Shown here piece after piece: positions 1-7,748 of a stretch of 64,000 bases of DNA. The notes under the pieces are model-generated. The model had not been told where the DNA came from and made no database searches. It worked only from the letters and a program-made list of their open reading frames with translations. Positions within the stretch are counted from its first letter, which is position 1; every line of letters starts with the position of its first letter. A program made the translations under genes and the position numbers. This DNA is from Desulfonatronum thioautotrophicum (GTDB lineage Bacteria > Desulfobacterota > Desulfovibrionia > Desulfovibrionales > Desulfonatronaceae), in the NCBI RefSeq assembly GCF_000934745.1, contig NZ_KN882168.1, forward strand, positions 124,001-188,000. The letters are read 5' to 3'.

Positions 1-2144
1 ATGTAGGGATTGATCGCGTCCGCTCCCAATCCCAAAAGGAACATGACATCATGCAGATTGCGCACCGCAGCGCTACGCACGATCAATGAACAGCGGCGCC
101 GCAAGCGCTGCTCCTCCAAATAATTACCGATCACGGCCAATGCCAAACCTGGATCGAGATAGACCAATCCATCGGAAAAAGTCCGGGAGTCATCCAGGAC
201 CAGCAGCACGGCCCCTGCCTCAATAGCCTCTCGGGCTTCCAGACATAACGCATCAAGTCGCCTTTCCAGGCCGTCCTGGGGATCAAAAACAGCATCCAGG
301 ACAGCCACTCGAACCGGGTCCCGCCCCTGACCGGTGAAAAAGGAGATCACCGCATCTACGGTCGCGGTACCGAACTCCTTGGCCAGCCGGTTCAACGCCG
401 AACCGCAAACCCGCTGATCCAGACAGCCGCCCAGCAAGAGCGGCGTGCGCAACTCCAGGCCTACGGCTCCGGCCCGCTCGCGACCGGCAAGCTCCGGACG
501 ATCGCCGAGAATGCAGCGGGTGGTGAAATGGTCGGCTTCACGCTCCCGATCAATGGCTGGGTTGGTGACCACAGCCACATTTTCCTTGAAAAACTCCGAA
601 ATGTTGGGCAGGCCGTCCGGCGTAAGACAGGCCAGCGGGCCCTGATAGCCCATGGAACCGATCACCGCCCCGCCAACAGTGGCCGTTTTTTTGCGCATAT
701 CCACGTCGTATTTCTGCCATCCCAGCGCCCCCAGGACATTATCCTGGATCATTTCTCCCGGAGACATCCGCGTACGGCCGTCCTCGAGCATTTTTTCCAG
801 GCCGTGGACATCACCACGCTGCTCTGGAACGCACTGGTAGTAGGTGCCGATCCGCTCCCGCAGACCACCCCTGCCCCGCAACAGACGCACCAGTTGCCGC
901 TGGTACGCCCGGTAGTTGAAGACCACGGTTCGCCGCCCGTTCAGGGAGAGCAAGGCGATCTTTTCGCCTGGAGCCAGGGGCACGGGATCCGAGGCCGTGT
1001 CTTCCAGGTCCACGACCCCTTTTTCCGAAGAAAGATAATAATTATAGTCACTTTCGCCGAACCAAAGCGGGCGAAGTCCCAGAGCGTCCACGCTGCCGAT
1101 GCAGACATCGCCATGCCGGGCGATGACCGCGGCCGGCCCCTGGGCCGATGGCGGGAAGAACCAGCGATATGTTTGATAAAGTTCACGGAGATCCGCGGGA
1201 TACTGTTCCACTTCGCTGTGCACCGCTGGAAAAACCATGGCGAACGCCTCGGTGAGTTCCAATCCATAACGATGAATCAGCCCCTCGATACTTCGATTCA
1301 GATCCTGGGAGTCACTGCCGCCGGGGACCGGCTCTATACCCAGGTTGCGCGCTGCACCGCGCAGGCGCTCGATGGTATTGATCTCTCCATTATGGGCCAA
1401 CATGGAAAAGGGCTGGGTGCGTTCCACCGTGGGCAGGGTGTTGGTGGAGTACCGGCTGTGGCCCAGACAGATTTTGGACCGGGTGACTGGATCGCGCAGC
1501 TCCGGATAGACCCGTTGCAGGAGTTCCGGTCCGCCGCGGACCTTGTAGACCACGCTGTCCAGCGACAGGGAGGCCACATGGAGATCCGGCTCCAGGCTCT
1601 CCAACTCCATAAGCACCTTGAACAACAGCCGACCGGAATCAATGCGCACGTCTTGACGAACCAGCCCGGCCACCTGCCAGAACAATGGCGTCTCGGAACG
1701 TGCCATGGGCCCCAGTTCGTCGTCATTGGTTCGCCCCTGAAGTTCCAGCACGATGTCCAGACCGCGCAACGTAAAGGTCTGACGCACGGTTTCCAGCACC
1801 GCTTCGGATCGGTGGCGAATTTTGCGGGGCAGGAGCAGGTGGCCGACAAAAAAACCATTGGATTCGGCAAGGTGCGGCGACAAACCGGATTCCTGCAATC
1901 GCCGGCTCCACAACTCTCGCGGTACGTCGGTCATGATCCCGCAACCATCGCCTTCGTCATTAATGTCCCCGGACCGGTGCGCCATTTTTTTCAAGGCTTC
2001 GATGGTCCGGACAATATTCGCATGCGTTGCCCGTCCGCGCTTGTCCACAAAAGCGATAATCGCGCAGGCATCGCGTTCTTCGGGGATCAGTGCATTGGTA
2101 AAGGGATTCTGGGGTGAGATGGGCGTTGACACCAGGTTCTCCAT
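1..2144 (-). CDS. gltB: Glutamate synthase large subunit, N-terminal part (runs off left edge)
   Basis: About 714 codons are present and the frame stays open to the window edge. The N-terminus is a class II glutamine amidotransferase: Cys27 in the context ERDAC is the expected nucleophile exposed by propeptide cleavage, and HSRYSTNT...LAHNGEINT at about residues 228-258 is the family hallmark. The segment around residues 515-535 (KENVAVVTNPAID) starts the central domain; the visible end reads GADAINPY. The FMN and Fe-S parts must lie outside the window. Known role: transfer of the glutamine amide to 2-oxoglutarate in ammonia assimilation. The start ATG at 2144 has no clear ribosome-binding site. 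A 529-aa plus-strand frame over the same bases is a shadow. Confidence 0.9.
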   Translation of the reverse strand, partial: MENLVSTPISPQNPFTNALIPEERDACAIIAFVDKRGRATHANIVRTIEALKKMAHRSGDINDEGDGCGIMTDVPRELWSRRLQESGLSPHLAESNGFFVGHLLLPRKIRHRSEAVLETVRQTFTLRGLDIVLELQGRTNDDELGPMARSETPLFWQVAGLVRQDVRIDSGRLLFKVLMELESLEPDLHVASLSLDSVVYKVRGGPELLQRVYPELRDPVTRSKICLGHSRYSTNTLPTVERTQPFSMLAHNGEINTIERLRGAARNLGIEPVPGGSDSQDLNRSIEGLIHRYGLELTEAFAMVFPAVHSEVEQYPADLRELYQTYRWFFPPSAQGPAAVIARHGDVCIGSVDALGLRPLWFGESDYNYYLSSEKGVVDLEDTASDPVPLAPGEKIALLSLNGRRTVVFNYRAYQRQLVRLLRGRGGLRERIGTYYQCVPEQRGDVHGLEKMLEDGRTRMSPGEMIQDNVLGALGWQKYDVDMRKKTATVGGAVIGSMGYQGPLACLTPDGLPNISEFFKENVAVVTNPAIDREREADHFTTRCILGDRPELAGRERAGAVGLELRTPLLLGGCLDQRVCGSALNRLAKEFGTATVDAVISFFTGQGRDPVRVAVLDAVFDPQDGLERRLDALCLEAREAIEAGAVLLVLDDSRTFSDGLVYLDPGLALAVIGNYLEEQRLRRRCSLIVRSAAVRNLHDVMFLLGLGADAINPY

Positions 2145-2173
2145 AGCTGAGTGTTGAATACGTCCTGATCCAA

Positions 2174-2310
2174 AGTCCGTTCAAAAATCCCAAGAGCAAG
2201 GAGCAATCCAGCACTTACTGGAGCGCCTCGTAAGGAAATACGAGGAAACGTCTTTGACAAAAGTAAGTGCCGGAGCAGCGACGCAGCAATAGGTTTTTTT
2301 TCAAGGGACT
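2174..2310. repeat. Structured intergenic repeat, copy 1 of 3
   Basis: Copy 1 of a family also found at 7625-7747 and 17696-17819. Shared blocks are TCAAAAATCCCAAGAGCAAG near the left end and GCAGCGACGCAGCAAT near the right. The outer ends are inverted (AGTCCGTTCAAAAA against TTTTTCAAGGGACT). The inner stem differs in sequence from the other copies but is still paired (CACTTACT/AGTAAGTG), and a CCTCGTA/TACGAGG hairpin sits inside it. The interval 2145-2497 holds no gene that I can support apart from this element. Confidence 0.85.
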
Positions 2311-2497
2311 GGTAGTGGCCACTCCATGCTGCGCGGAATGGATAAGGTTCGGGATACGCCGACACAGGTGGATACAGGTGAAATGGGTATTTTCGTGGTT
2401 TCCATAGCTGACATGCAAAGAGAAATCAAAAACTTTCTGAGATGAATCCATACCGGCAACCGGCACGACCTTTCCGGGCATCCGCTCCAGCCATGTG

Positions 2498-3253
2498 TCA
2501 AACGGTTTGCTCCACCAGATGCTTCCAGTACCTGGAAGGCATGAACCGGCGTTGCAGTCGCGGATTGTGGCGTTCGGGCACGGCCATGGCCTGAACGTAC
2601 TCCTGCCAGAGTCTTTGAAAAGAGATTTCCCGTCGACTCAACAGATCGTCAACATTGCCCGGAACCCCAACCACTGGATGCAGTTTTTTGCCGTCCCAGG
2701 CGATGGCCAGGCCGCGGCGTTGGTCATGGATCACCCAGTTCTCATGGGGAAAGCGACGCTGGAAATGGGGCGTCACAAGCGGCAATACATTGTGGTCCGG
2801 CTCAAAGCGAGCGTAAAGGGTTCCGTCTTGCAATTCCATAAATCGCAACAGGCCGGTCATCCGATGCGCCTCCTTGCCGACTTTGCTCTTCCAGTCCATG
2901 ACCCGGCGCACGGCGGCGTTGGTCCGCATTCCCAGGACGATTTTCCCGGTTTGCATCGTCAGGCGAGCGAACTCGTACAGCGGAGGTTCAGCGCCCCGAA
3001 TCTCGGCCAGAAACACATACATCACGTGCAAAACCGTCCCTTCTCCACCTGCCCGGCGCAAACGCTCCAGAAATTGTGCGGCGGTTCCGGCATGAACCGG
3101 AACGGATGTCGGTGGCCACAATCCAGGCCGTCCTGACCCCTCAGACTGGAAACCGCATCGCTCCAGCCCCTCCCCTTCCGCGGCGGCAAAAGCGCACAAA
3201 AGCCCGTCAAAGCTGTTTTCGTAGGAGAAAATACGTGGTCCGTGATTCATCAT
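2498..3253 (-). CDS. DUF4130 (TIGR03915-type) putative DNA metabolism protein
   Basis: A 251-aa protein. The C-terminus RFMPSRYWKHLVEQ and the body (ERLRRAGG, TNAAVRRVMDWKSKVGKEAHRM) fit the DUF4130 family, whose members are encoded beside a radical-SAM protein and are thought to act in DNA repair or modification; part of the family is fused to a uracil-DNA glycosylase. The frame extends upstream to 3565, but AAAGGG lies just before the ATG ATG at 3253/3250, and an upstream extension would run through hicA. The expected partner is the radical-SAM gene 3998-5314 on the same strand, here separated by the oppositely oriented hicAB pair. The exact biochemical role of the family is not established. 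Confidence 0.82.
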   Translation of the reverse strand: MMNHGPRIFSYENSFDGLLCAFAAAEGEGLERCGFQSEGSGRPGLWPPTSVPVHAGTAAQFLERLRRAGGEGTVLHVMYVFLAEIRGAEPPLYEFARLTMQTGKIVLGMRTNAAVRRVMDWKSKVGKEAHRMTGLLRFMELQDGTLYARFEPDHNVLPLVTPHFQRRFPHENWVIHDQRRGLAIAWDGKKLHPVVGVPGNVDDLLSRREISFQRLWQEYVQAMAVPERHNPRLQRRFMPSRYWKHLVEQTV

Positions 3254-3385
3254 ATCCCTTTGAGATACACTGCTTGAAACAGGCTTGCATTGCATAAAAA
3301 CACATGAGTCCGAGAACACCAACCCAATGACCATGCTTGCAAAATATGATTGCAGAAAATCCGAAAAGGACGTATCCGTCGAAGC

Positions 3386-3640
3386 ATGAACGCCCGACAT
3401 CGCAAAACGCTGGAGGCAATTTCCACCGAGCCGACGGCGGCCAACATCTCTTGGGCGAGAATAGAAGCACTTTTCAAGGCGATTGGTTGCATAGTCATCG
3501 AAGGAAGAGGATCCCGGGTTCGCTTCGCCTACGGCCAGCGCGTCATCACGTTTCACCGACCGCATCCTTCAAAAGAGGCCAAGCCCTACCAGGTTGAAGA
3601 CACCCGAATTTTTCTAAAATCCATTGGAATCCTGCCATGA
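3386..3640 (+). CDS. hicA: HicA-family toxin (mRNA interferase)
   Basis: An 84-aa protein starting MNARHRKTLEAI. It has the compact dsRBD-like HicA layout with the conserved GSRVRF and TFHRPHP segments; the His in TFHRPHP is the usual catalytic position. HicA toxins cut mRNA when not held by HicB. The stop overlaps the hicB start by 4 nt (ATGA), so the two are translationally coupled. The frame is open upstream to 3350, but the family normally begins at this methionine. No strong ribosome-binding site is visible. The pair sits on the plus strand between two minus-strand genes that normally neighbour each other, so it probably arrived as a small cargo insertion. Confidence 0.85.
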   Translation: MNARHRKTLEAISTEPTAANISWARIEALFKAIGCIVIEGRGSRVRFAYGQRVITFHRPHPSKEAKPYQVEDTRIFLKSIGILP

Positions 3641-3972
3641 ACAAAATGAGCTACAAAAATTATACGGCGCGCATCGACTTCGACGAACGTGACAACATCC
3701 TGGTCGGGAGAGTGCTCGGCATTCAGGATATTGTCAGCTTTCATGCGGAAAATGTCGCGGATCTTCGCACGGCTTTCGAAGAAGCCGTTGACGACTATCT
3801 CGAAGCATGTGCAGCTCTTGGCAAGCAACCTGAAAAATCCCCTTCGGGACAACTCATGCTCCGTATCCCCAAAGAAGTTCATGGCGCTGCGCTGATCGCC
3901 TCGCAAGCAGCCGGTAAAAGTCTGAACCAGTGGGCCGCCGAGGCCCTTGAAAAACACGCTCACGAATCCTGA
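3637..3972 (+). CDS. hicB: HicB-family antitoxin
   Basis: A 111-aa protein. The N-terminal half (YTARIDFDERDNILVGRV, then FEEAVDDYLEAC) is the partial RNase H fold of HicB. The C-terminal half (GQLMLRIPKEVHGAAL, then KSLNQWAAEALEKH) is a ribbon-helix-helix DNA-binding domain of the Arc type. Such antitoxins bind HicA and autorepress the operon. The gene begins inside the end of hicA (4-nt overlap) and is convergent with the radical-SAM gene, leaving only 25 nt between stops. Confidence 0.88.
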   Translation: MNKMSYKNYTARIDFDERDNILVGRVLGIQDIVSFHAENVADLRTAFEEAVDDYLEACAALGKQPEKSPSGQLMLRIPKEVHGAALIASQAAGKSLNQWAAEALEKHAHES

Positions 3973-3997
3973 ATACGCCCAGTCAGGAGAATACATC

Positions 3998-5314
3998 TCA
4001 CCTTGTCTCTTCGTCCCCCCAAAGCGACAACTGTTTCATCCTCGGCGTTCTCCGCCTTTCCAGGCCGCGAAGCATCCTTTCGGCATGGGCTGGGTCCCAG
4101 TTTGCGCCGTTCCAGAACTTCCCGCTGGCCGTGACGAAATAACAAGCCCGTTTCATGACCACTCCGAACTTTTTCAAGTCCTCAGGATGCAGGGGACCAA
4201 AGCGGCGCGCCGTAATAATCCTTCTGGCAGAGCGCAGGCCGATTCCGGGAATGCGCAGGAGTTTCTCCAGGGAAGCACGGTTGACCTCCACGGGGAACAG
4301 ATCCGGCTGCCGCAGAGCCCAGGCGGCCTTGGGATCAATCTGGTCATCCAGCCATTCGTGCTGATCATCGAACAACTCCGCGCTCTGAAATCCATAAAAA
4401 CGCAGCAACCAGTCCGCCTGGTACAGGCGGTGTTCGCGGAGCAATGGAGGAGCGTTCAGGGCCGGCAGGCGATTATCCTGACTGACCGGCACATAGCCGC
4501 TGTAATAGACCCGCTTCAACCCGAATCGCCCGTAGAGTGCCTCGGCAAGCCGCAGGATCTGTCGATCCGGCTCCGGGCTCGCCCCCACAATCAACTGCGT
4601 GCTCTGCCCAGCCGGAGCGAACTGAGGACCTTTCGCGGTTCGGGCCGGGAGCCTTCGCCGATTATCAGCTGCCTCGCCGATCCGTTCGCTGATCCTGAGC
4701 ATGGGCAGCAGCACCCCCTCTCGGGTCTTCTGCGGTGCAAGGCTGCGCAGGGAAACCTCTGATGGCAGCTCGATGTTCACGCTGAGCCGATCCGCGGCCA
4801 GACCGGCACGCTCAAGCAGTTCCGGCGCTGAACCGGGAATGACCTTCAAGTGGATGTATCCACCAAATCCGTGAACCCGCCGAAGCTGCTCCACCACCAG
4901 GACCATCCGCTCCATGGTCCAGTCCGGGTTGCGGCAGACCGCTGAACTCAGAAACAGCCCCTCGATATAATTGCGCCGATAAAAGTTCAGGGTCAAATCC
5001 ACGAGTTGGCCAACCGTGAATGTGGTCCGCTGCAGATCGTTGTCGCTGCGGTTGATGCAATAGGCGCAGTTGTACTCGCAGACATTGGTGTACAGAATCT
5101 TCAGCAAAGAAATACAGCGCCCGTCCGCGGACCAGCTGTGACAGATCCCGGAATGTGCCGGCGCACCCAGCACGCCTCCGGGACGCATGGCCCTGGAACC
5201 ACTGGAGGAGCAGGAGACATCGTAGCGGGCGGACTCGGCCAGGATGGCCACCTTGCGAGTCATATCCGGCTGGTGGATCACCGCGGGCACGCCGTGATGG
5301 TGGCCATCATTCAT
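3998..5314 (-). CDS. Radical SAM protein, putative DNA repair/modification (TIGR03916-type)
   Basis: About 438 aa. The radical-SAM cluster motif CEYNCAYC (CX3CX2C, Cys at about 79, 83 and 86) is preceded by the family-typical YDVSCSSSG and HSWSADGRCISLLKILYTN. A helix-hairpin-helix (LLRIPGIGLRSARRII) near residue 360 suggests DNA binding. The family is known from gene neighbourhoods with DUF4130 proteins, found here at 2498-3253. The start is uncertain: ATG 5314 is used; TTG 5326 and ATG 5263 (MTRKVAILAESARYD, closest to the usual family N-terminus) are alternatives and none has a good ribosome-binding site. Confidence 0.85.
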   Translation of the reverse strand: MNDGHHHGVPAVIHQPDMTRKVAILAESARYDVSCSSSGSRAMRPGGVLGAPAHSGICHSWSADGRCISLLKILYTNVCEYNCAYCINRSDNDLQRTTFTVGQLVDLTLNFYRRNYIEGLFLSSAVCRNPDWTMERMVLVVEQLRRVHGFGGYIHLKVIPGSAPELLERAGLAADRLSVNIELPSEVSLRSLAPQKTREGVLLPMLRISERIGEAADNRRRLPARTAKGPQFAPAGQSTQLIVGASPEPDRQILRLAEALYGRFGLKRVYYSGYVPVSQDNRLPALNAPPLLREHRLYQADWLLRFYGFQSAELFDDQHEWLDDQIDPKAAWALRQPDLFPVEVNRASLEKLLRIPGIGLRSARRIITARRFGPLHPEDLKKFGVVMKRACYFVTASGKFWNGANWDPAHAERMLRGLERRRTPRMKQLSLWGDEETR

Positions 5315-5678
5315 TTTTTTGGTCAAAGCCGGCGTTTTTCCACCTGAATGTTGATGCCATGTTTTTGAGGTCCGGGATGTTTCCGCGTCTCGGCGCGATC
5401 CCGTTCGCGTGAACGTCCACGTGCACGTTCACGGGCACGTTCACGGGCTCCTCAACGATGATTTGGCGAAAGGTCCATATCAATCCAACACACGGTCCAA
5501 GATGTTTCCCAATCACGCAAAAACCATCCCGAGGAGCAAGATAGCCCCGACACCCACCGTTATCAATCAACGACAGTAATCTTGCCTCCACAAAGAAGAT
5601 GAATTATAGATCAGGGGTAAGGCAATAGGCATCTTCTTTGGAAAAAACTCTCATTTTATTCAGGAGGTCACTCGCACA
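5315..5678. other. Intergenic region with GAACGT-type short repeats and a paired leader
   Basis: No gene is supported. At about 5408-5446 short reiterations of ACGTTCACG / ACGTCCACG occur; a 94-codon minus-strand frame reading NVPVNVHVDVHANG across them is low-complexity and not convincing as a protein. The right end holds an 11-bp perfect inverted repeat (5591-5601 and 5630-5640) and the htpX ribosome-binding site AGGAGGT at 5662-5668. Confidence 0.6.
5591..5640. promoter_or_regulatory. 11-bp inverted repeat in the htpX leader
   Basis: CAAAGAAGATG (5591-5601) and CATCTTCTTTG (5630-5640) are perfect inverted copies separated by 28 nt, ending 21 nt before the htpX Shine-Dalgarno. It could be an operator or a leader hairpin. 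It does not match the CIRCE element (TTAGCACTC-N9-GAGTGCTAA). Confidence 0.55.
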
Positions 5679-6569
5679 ATGAAACGAATTGCATTGTTTT
5701 TGATCACCAACATCGCCATTCTCGTGGTCTTGAGCATCGTCCTGCGCCTGTTGGGCGTGGATCGGATCCTCGACGAGACCGGGACCGGATTAAACTACTA
5801 TAATTTATTGGTCTTTGCTGCGGTCTTCGGTTTTGGTGGCTCCTTCATCTCCCTGGCCATGTCCAAATGGATGGCCAAACGCCTGACCGGTGCCCAGGTC
5901 ATCACCTCGCCGCGCAACCAGGCCGAAGCCTGGCTGGTGGAAACCGTCAAGAATCAGGCCTCTCGGGCCGGCATCGGCATGCCGGAAGTGGCCGTCTATG
6001 ATGACGCCTCACCCAATGCCTTTGCCACGGGCATGAGCAAAAACAACGCCCTGGTGGCGGTGAGCACCGGACTGATGCGCGCCATGACCCAGGACGAGGT
6101 CGAGGCCGTCCTGGCCCATGAGGTCAGCCACGTGGCCAACGGCGACATGGTCACCCTGACCCTGATCCAGGGCGTGGTGAACACCTTTGTCATCTTCATC
6201 TCCCGCGTGGTGGGCCACTTTGTAGACCGGGTTATCCTCAAAAACGAGGAAGGCCACGGCCTGGGCTTCTTTATCACCACCATTGTGGCCCAGATCGTCT
6301 TCGGCATCCTGGCCAGCACCATTGTTTTGTACTTCAGCCGACAACGGGAATTCCGGGCCGATACCGGAGGAGCCAAGCTGGCTGGGCGGGAAAAAATGAT
6401 CTCCGCTCTGGAAAAGCTCAAAAAAGGCGTCCAGGAGCCTCTGCCGGACCAGATGTCCGCATTCGGAATCAGCGGAAAAACCGGCAGCCATGGCCTGAAA
6501 GCGCTGTTCATGAGCCATCCTCCCCTGGATGATCGAATCGCTGCGCTGAAAGGACAAAGCTTCCAATAG
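5679..6569 (+). CDS. htpX: Membrane-bound zinc metalloprotease HtpX
   Basis: A 296-aa M48-family protease of the inner membrane that degrades misfolded membrane proteins, often alongside FtsH. Two N-terminal membrane helices (residues about 4-24 and 42-60) precede the HEVSH zinc motif at 147-151. Another hydrophobic hairpin follows (about 160-215), and the third zinc ligand is expected in the [13 protein letters not shown] segment near residue 225. AGGAGGT 11 nt upstream supports the start. The leader carries an inverted repeat (5591-5640). A rho-independent terminator follows. Confidence 0.95.
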   Translation: MKRIALFLITNIAILVVLSIVLRLLGVDRILDETGTGLNYYNLLVFAAVFGFGGSFISLAMSKWMAKRLTGAQVITSPRNQAEAWLVETVKNQASRAGIGMPEVAVYDDASPNAFATGMSKNNALVAVSTGLMRAMTQDEVEAVLAHEVSHVANGDMVTLTLIQGVVNTFVIFISRVVGHFVDRVILKNEEGHGLGFFITTIVAQIVFGILASTIVLYFSRQREFRADTGGAKLAGREKMISALEKLKKGVQEPLPDQMSAFGISGKTGSHGLKALFMSHPPLDDRIAALKGQSFQ

Positions 6570-6608
6570 TTGGAAGCGAACGGTTCGCAAGCCGAGCACG
6601 AACGCCGT

Positions 6609-6650
6609 CAAGGCCGTCATTCAATAAAGGAGTGGCGGCCTTGTTTTATG
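6609..6650 (+). terminator. Rho-independent terminator after htpX
   Basis: CAAGGCCG (6609-6616) pairs with CGGCCTTG (6636-6643) and is followed by TTTTAT. Its position argues against a GTG start at 6632 for the next gene. Confidence 0.7.
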
Positions 6651-6688
6651 CCCTCCACCTATCCGTCTTTCATCCCGGATGTATGCCA

Positions 6689-7537
6689 ATGCTGACCAAC
6701 ACCTTCTGCCATCTGCCACGTATTGGTTCCGTCACGGAACGCAAGATCTGGGAAGCCGGAATGACAACCTGGGAGGACGCCCTGAACAACGGAGGGCGCT
6801 ACCCAAAACTTTTTTCCAGGACCGCGCTGGATACCTTGGCGGATTCCATGTGCCGTCTGGAGAACGGTGAGGCGAACTGGTTTGCCCAACGCCTGCCCCG
6901 CTCCGAAATCTGGCGGCTTTGCTCGCACTTTGCCGACCGGGCCGCCTTCGTGGACATCGAAACCACCAGCGGCCCCGGGCCGGTACAGATCACCACCATT
7001 GCCCTTTATGACGGCCAGGAACTGCGGACGTACGTTCAGGGGCGCAACCTGGAGGCCTTTTGTGACGACATTCTGGATTCGTCGCTATTGGTCACCTTTA
7101 ACGGCCGGTGCTTCGATGCGCCGATCATTCAGCGGGAACTGAGGGCAGCCTTGCCCGAAGCCCATGTTGACCTGCGCTTCGTACTCCGCTCCATCGGCTT
7201 GAAAGGAGGATTGAAATCCTGTGAACGGCAGATGGGCCTGGATCGGGAGGATCTCGAGGGATTGGACGGATATTTTGCCGTGTTGCTCTGGGATGAGTAT
7301 CAATCCACCGGAGATGAACGCGCCCTGGAAACCCTGCTGGCCTACAATGCCGCGGATGTGCTCTCCATGCCGATTCTCCTGGGGCATGCCTACAAGGCCA
7401 AGCTCCAGGAGGCACCGTTTTGCGGTCTTCCGCTACCGCCCTCGGAATTGCCTGAAAATCCTCATCAAGCTTGCACGGAAATCATCCAACGCATCCGCAA
7501 GCGCTTTGGTCTGCGGTTTCTGCCGAAGATGGCATAG
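6689..7537 (+). CDS. Ribonuclease H-like (YprB-type) exonuclease-fold protein
   Basis: About 282 aa. The segment AFVDIETTSGPGPVQITTIALYDG (DxE at about residues 89-91), TFNGRCFDAPIIQREL and YNAADVLSMPILL are the three carboxylate motifs of DEDD-type exonucleases of the RNase_H_2 family. The ~70 N-terminal residues (LPRIGSVTERKIWEAGMTTWEDAL) look like the helix-hairpin-helix-like region typical of these YprB proteins. Substrate is unknown; a role in nucleic-acid trimming is inferred. ATG 6689 or 6683 is preferred over GTG 6632, which lies in the htpX terminator. The stop codon overlaps a palindrome (7536-7559). Confidence 0.8.
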   Translation: MLTNTFCHLPRIGSVTERKIWEAGMTTWEDALNNGGRYPKLFSRTALDTLADSMCRLENGEANWFAQRLPRSEIWRLCSHFADRAAFVDIETTSGPGPVQITTIALYDGQELRTYVQGRNLEAFCDDILDSSLLVTFNGRCFDAPIIQRELRAALPEAHVDLRFVLRSIGLKGGLKSCERQMGLDREDLEGLDGYFAVLLWDEYQSTGDERALETLLAYNAADVLSMPILLGHAYKAKLQEAPFCGLPLPPSELPENPHQACTEIIQRIRKRFGLRFLPKMA

Positions 7538-7559
7538 GGGCGACCGGCCGGTTGCCCCT
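7536..7559. repeat. AGGGGCGACC palindrome, copy 1
   Basis: AGGGGCGACCGG followed directly by CCGGTTGCCCCT: a 12-bp inverted repeat with one G-T mismatch. A second member lies at 60869-60898. No T-run follows, so it is more likely a REP-like repeat than a terminator. Confidence 0.65.
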
Positions 7560-7624
7560 AAACCGAGCGGATGCAAGAAAGAAGGCCTTGCGGTTTGTAA
7601 AACAGTTCTGAAGAATCCCTGCAA

Positions 7625-7747
7625 CAGTCCATTCAAAAATCCCAAGTGCAAGGAGCAATAAAATTTCAAGGTCGAATCGTATTTATTTATACGTGAGAGT
7701 TTGAAATTTTTGCAGCGACGCAGCTATTGGGAATTTTTCAATGGGCT
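7625..7747. repeat. Structured intergenic repeat, copy 2 of 3
   Basis: Same family as 2174-2310 and 17696-17819. Outer arms: AGTCCATTCAAAAATCCCAA against TTGGGAATTTTTCAATGGGCT (one residue short of perfect). Inner stem AAATTTCAA/TTGAAATTT; central hairpin CGTAT/ATACG. The element ends at the stop codon of metG. Confidence 0.88.
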
Positions 7748-7748
7748 T

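Noticed and set aside
528-2117. 529-codon plus-strand open frame
   Set aside because: It is antisense to the glutamate synthase frame, which shows class II amidotransferase motifs throughout; the plus-strand protein has no recognisable domain.
2174-2310. Retron or self-splicing intron
   Set aside because: No reverse transcriptase or intron core is near any copy; the copies are short and intergenic.
5408-5446. Coding repeat (NVHVDV) in a 94-codon minus-strand frame
   Set aside because: Low-complexity DNA reads this way in several frames and no start context or domain supports a protein.
7625-7747. Simple rho-independent terminator between convergent genes
   Set aside because: Long, multi-stem, and present in similar form at two other places, one of them between co-directional phoU genes.
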